A stretch of DNA of 64,000 bases from Roseivirga misakiensis (GTDB lineage Bacteria; Bacteroidota; Bacteroidia; Cytophagales; Cyclobacteriaceae): the NCBI RefSeq assembly GCF_001747105.1, contig NZ_MDGQ01000005.1:496001-560000 (forward strand), in the 5' to 3' direction. How positions within the stretch are numbered: position 1 is the stretch's first letter; each line of letters starts with the position of its first letter. A program made the position numbers and the translations under genes. Shown one piece after another: positions 61,276-64,000 of this stretch. Below the pieces are notes generated by a model. It did no database searches and was not told where the DNA came from. It saw only the letters and a list, made by a program, of their open reading frames with translations.

Positions 61276-62757
61276 TCACTTATTGTTTATAAGTTCTAGT
61301 GTAAATTCTAGCTCAGTATCGATTCCACTTACTAAATCTGTTATAGCAGGAGTTTTAGGATAATCTGGCATAACTCCGCGTCCAATTTTCTCTGTAGGTT
61401 TTACATTCGTTCTGTAATTGATCAAAGGTAGAATTAATCGAAGTTTGCTGTGGGGTAGTTTTACCGTGATTAAGTCTCCACTCGTATTACCATAATAAGC
61501 TCCACCTACTTCTTCACCTATAAACGTTGCTAACTGATAAGATTTCATGAGTGCCACAAAATCGGCACCAGTTGAATAAGTGCCTCCATTTATTAGGATG
61601 TAAACATTTCCAGAAAATTGTGGAAAAGACGGACGCGAAGGTTTCAATGTTTTAGCATGCCTCACATAAAACCTAGAGTCGTCTCCTTTTTTTGTAAAAA
61701 GCATATGATAGAATATCGCCTTAGTTCTATTAAGCTCCTTAGTATATTTAAAGTATTTTGATTTGTTAGTGATTAGCGTTTGCTCTTTAAATTCGATTAT
61801 AGGTTGATCATATAAATATGAAAACAAACGTAACCCAAAGTTATCATCACCCCCAAGATTATCCCTCATGTCTATAACTAAGTTCTCTACTTCGGAGGTT
61901 GATATTTTTTGGAACATATCTTTTAGCTCCTTCTCAAACCTGAAATTTTTCTTCCCTTCTTTCCAATTTTGAAATTGCCTGACCTTTAATAAAGCGATAT
62001 TATTATCAGGGAAACTGAGTTTTAGATTCTTTTGAGAACTATTTTTAGGATTGAGCTGACTAGCAAGTCGGGCATTTATCTGTGCAGATTTCTTTTGTCC
62101 TTGTTCATCCAGATAGTCAATCTTGTATTCATCCGCAGGACCGAATCGAGACACATAAAAAAATGGGAAATATCTTTCGAAACGTTTAATCTTATTGGTT
62201 TCAATAAAACCGTCACCAGAGACTACATTGCTTACTAACCGTAAAAGAGAGTCTGTCGTATACTCATTAATTTTTAAAATCTCCATTCCAGGCTTTAGTG
62301 GTAATTCCTCATCGATTCTGCTTTCCAACATGTACATCTTGCCATTTAGGATTTTGATTTCAAATGGGAGCAGTTTTCCCGCTTGAGATATATGATCTCT
62401 TGTAGGTATAGAAGTACGGATTACAGTATGACCGCATCGGATTTTTGAGGTAACAAAAGTGAGTTTTCTAAAAAACTCTAATTCAGATAGGCTATCGTTT
62501 AGTGTGCTATGTACATCATCAAAGACCTGATCTAATTCATCTTTCGAGGTGTACCAATAGAGTCCAGCATGAAAATCTTCGAGACTACCCCTAAAGACTT
62601 CAAAATCTTTCACCAATTGATCAGAACTGAAAGTCTTAATCGGTAGTCTATTTAATGGAGTATCAACTTGAGCATAAGAAGTGAAAGTTGAGAAAAGCAG
62701 TATTAATCCTGAAAAGTATCCTAAGATGCTATTATTTCTATTTACTGATTTCGCCAT
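61276..62757 (-). CDS. Secreted S41-family protease
   Basis: I chose ATG 62757; the codon at 62781 is GTG and adds eight residues before the signal peptide (ILGYFSGLILLFSTFTSYAQ). The S41 core has NLVIDMRDNLGGDDNFG and VYILINGGTYSTGADFVALM, the Ser in TYSTG being the expected nucleophile. A PDZ-like part (~155-195, GMEILKINEYTTDSLLRL) precedes it. It is related to the 49.9-kb protease but not adjacent, suggesting independent duplication. Substrate unknown. Confidence 0.83.
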   Translation of the reverse strand: MAKSVNRNNSILGYFSGLILLFSTFTSYAQVDTPLNRLPIKTFSSDQLVKDFEVFRGSLEDFHAGLYWYTSKDELDQVFDDVHSTLNDSLSELEFFRKLTFVTSKIRCGHTVIRTSIPTRDHISQAGKLLPFEIKILNGKMYMLESRIDEELPLKPGMEILKINEYTTDSLLRLVSNVVSGDGFIETNKIKRFERYFPFFYVSRFGPADEYKIDYLDEQGQKKSAQINARLASQLNPKNSSQKNLKLSFPDNNIALLKVRQFQNWKEGKKNFRFEKELKDMFQKISTSEVENLVIDMRDNLGGDDNFGLRLFSYLYDQPIIEFKEQTLITNKSKYFKYTKELNRTKAIFYHMLFTKKGDDSRFYVRHAKTLKPSRPSFPQFSGNVYILINGGTYSTGADFVALMKSYQLATFIGEEVGGAYYGNTSGDLITVKLPHSKLRLILPLINYRTNVKPTEKIGRGVMPDYPKTPAITDLVSGIDTELEFTLELINNK

Positions 62758-62976
62758 ATTCGCCAAAAGGTTGTACAACACTCGAAAAAGTAAGCGTTAT
62801 TTCTCTAATATTCTACGAAAAATAAGCGTTAGCCAACATAATTCCCAGGTATGATGCTCATTAATAAAACTAACCAATGAACTTCATGTTGTTCAAAGGT
62901 GATTGTGTTTTTTTCTATCCCTTGTTAGTGATATGTGTATAAATTTCCATTATTCTGCTTGAATGATGCCCCAAAA

Positions 62977-63549
62977 TCACAATGAATTATAACCATTGTT
63001 AACTACCGTATTTTTCTTTTTCCCTCTAATAATCTCCTTCAATGTGCTGTCCAGGTTTGATCCTAAAAAGTAGTCATAGAAATACATTTCATCTCCATTT
63101 TTATTCACAGTTTCATCTGCTTCCGAGGTCAATAAAAATGAATGTGGTTCATTATTTAAGAGTTTTGCAAAATTTGATCGCCAAGTCTTATTCTGCGCTT
63201 CGATGACTATTTTTTTGGTTTGTTTTCGTGGGAGATAGATTGCGTCTGAAACACTGCTTGCTGCCAATTCATAGTATATGCTTTTAAACTCTCTTTTGTC
63301 CAATAATTTTAAAAGGCCTGCTTGACCAGGGATAAATGAAAATATAGAAGACCATTTTGGACCTGACCAACCTGTCCAAAGCAATTCACAATTTTTATTT
63401 GCTTCTATATACCTATAGAAGTTTCGGTCTTGTCCACCACTGCCATAAAGTAGTAAATCGTGAGTTTCTAAGTCTAAAGAATCAGCATTGCTGATTCTAT
63501 TTAACATTAACTCGTAATCTGAGACTTTAATGGTTTTGTACTTTCTCAT
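62977..63549 (-). CDS. Hypothetical protein
   Basis: 190 residues, no signal peptide and no TM segment, so cytoplasmic. Aromatic- and Lys-rich; LLYGSGGQDRNFYRYIE, LLWTGWSGPKWSSIFSFIPG and EMYFYDYFLGSNLD have no family I can name. Its 3' end faces a 195-bp spacer with no clear structure, its 5' end the purL terminator. It is the last gene of the accessory region before the core purL gene. Confidence 0.55.
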   Translation of the reverse strand: MRKYKTIKVSDYELMLNRISNADSLDLETHDLLLYGSGGQDRNFYRYIEANKNCELLWTGWSGPKWSSIFSFIPGQAGLLKLLDKREFKSIYYELAASSVSDAIYLPRKQTKKIVIEAQNKTWRSNFAKLLNNEPHSFLLTSEADETVNKNGDEMYFYDYFLGSNLDSTLKEIIRGKKKNTVVNNGYNSL

Positions 63550-63627
63550 TTCTTAGTAATCCGCAACCTTGTATGATATCACAAGATCATGCGACTATTT
63601 TTAATGTGTCATTCAATAGAAGATAAT

Positions 63628-63663
63628 AAAAAAGGGAAACTCATCGCTAAGTTTCCCTTTTTT
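63628..63663 (-). terminator. Rho-independent terminator of purL
   Basis: AAAAAAGGGAAAC (63628-63640) pairs with GTTTCCCTTTTTT (63651-63663), a 13-bp stem extended by one pair, with a loop of about 8 nt and an A/T-rich tail for the minus strand. It lies just after the purL stop. Confidence 0.85.
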
Positions 63664-63678
63664 AGAAGTGTTTTATAC

Positions 63679-64000
63679 CTAAACTCTCTGTCCTACCCAG
63701 TCCTTAGCGGCCACAAAGGCTTTAATCCATGGGCTTAACACATCAGTCTTCTGATCCGATGGGTAGTTCCCCCAGTTCCATGGGAATACTGATCGCTCAA
63801 AGTGTGGCATAATCGCTAAATGTCTACCGTCTTTACTGGCTAAACCTGCCACATGATAGTCAGAACCATTTGGCGAAGCAGGATATGCTTCGTGTGAGTA
63901 TTTCGCGATTATATGGTAATCATTTTCAGCTTCTGGCAGTCTGAAGCGGCCTTCACCATGGGCTACCCAAATCCCTAGTCTTGTGCCGACCAAGCCTCCT
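63679..64000 (-). CDS. purL: Phosphoribosylformylglycinamidine synthase, C-terminal fragment (cut by right window edge)
   Basis: The frame is open to the right edge, and the last ~107 residues are the glutaminase end of the large, single-chain PurL: GIWVAHGEGRF, YPASPNGSD, GRHLAIMPHFERSVFPWNWG, where His and Glu of MPHFER belong to the glutaminase triad. The enzyme converts FGAR to FGAM in de novo purine synthesis, using glutamine. The TTG seen at 63993 is internal (GGLVGTRLG reads through it), so this is not a small separate gene. It is a core gene marking the edge of the accessory region. Confidence 0.93.
   Translation of the reverse strand, partial: GGLVGTRLGIWVAHGEGRFRLPEAENDYHIIAKYSHEAYPASPNGSDYHVAGLASKDGRHLAIMPHFERSVFPWNWGNYPSDQKTDVLSPWIKAFVAAKDWVGQRV

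Noticed and set aside
63679-63993. Separate 104-residue protein starting with TTG
   Set aside because: The frame continues to the window edge and is the end of PurL; the TTG is an internal Leu codon.

Overview
The window looks like a chromosomal piece of a marine-type Bacteroidota, most likely Cytophagales (Roseivirga/Fulvivirga-like; this is an inference). Evidence: low to moderate GC, signal peptides ending in AQ/GQ, lipoproteins, a TonB receptor with a carboxypeptidase-like N-domain, several families typical of the phylum (DUF6090, DUF6624, DUF4097, orphan MacB/FtsX permeases), a TAnnTTTG promoter box, and weak Shine-Dalgarno sequences. No rRNA, tRNA, CRISPR array, phage module or transposase gene was seen.

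Layout. 0-1.3 kb: end of a sensor histidine kinase, coupled to a response regulator. 1.3-3.0 kb: secreted M28 peptidase. 3.0-6.6 kb: DtxR/MntR-type metalloregulator divergent from a TonB receptor plus a periplasmic thioredoxin-like protein; a palindrome sits between the -33 and -7 elements of the receptor promoter. 6.6-7.8 kb: AlkD-like and DinB genes. 7.9-11.3 kb: DUF4097 repeat protein and a first MacB-like permease. 11.4-15.7 kb: membrane-anchored alpha/beta hydrolase, GNAT, YigZ, DMT exporter. 15.8-19.3 kb: four-gene coupled surface-polysaccharide operon (sugar ketoisomerase cupin, GNAT/FemAB acyltransferase, Wzx-like flippase, GT2). 19.4-25.7 kb: two more orphan permeases, one coupled to PadR, with an HD hydrolase between. 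25.7-29.7 kb: fatty acid desaturase, B12-binding radical SAM protein, RluA-type pseudouridine synthase.

29.7-63.6 kb is an accessory stretch, nearly all on the minus strand. It holds short operons and single genes: four AraC regulators, secreted hydrolases (two S41 proteases, beta-lactamase-like, S1 trypsin-like, an M1-like gluzincin, alpha/beta hydrolases), several lipoproteins, a lipoprotein acetolactate decarboxylase, and a DUF6624 gene broken by an in-frame TAG. The best-defined unit is at 51.4-55.5 kb: an HxlR regulator divergent from a compact MDR reductase / SDR / Fe(II)-2OG oxygenase / cupin lipoprotein operon. Several spacers hold inverted repeats, and one GGGGGACATG-type repeat occurs twice, bracketing three genes. 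The right edge carries the C-terminus of PurL (FGAM synthase), with its terminator, marking a return to core genome.

The strongest candidates for undescribed biology are the metalloregulator/TonB/thioredoxin locus, the HxlR redox operon, the orphan permease trio, and the fold-back elements between the accessory genes. All assignments are by reading the sequence; no database search was run.
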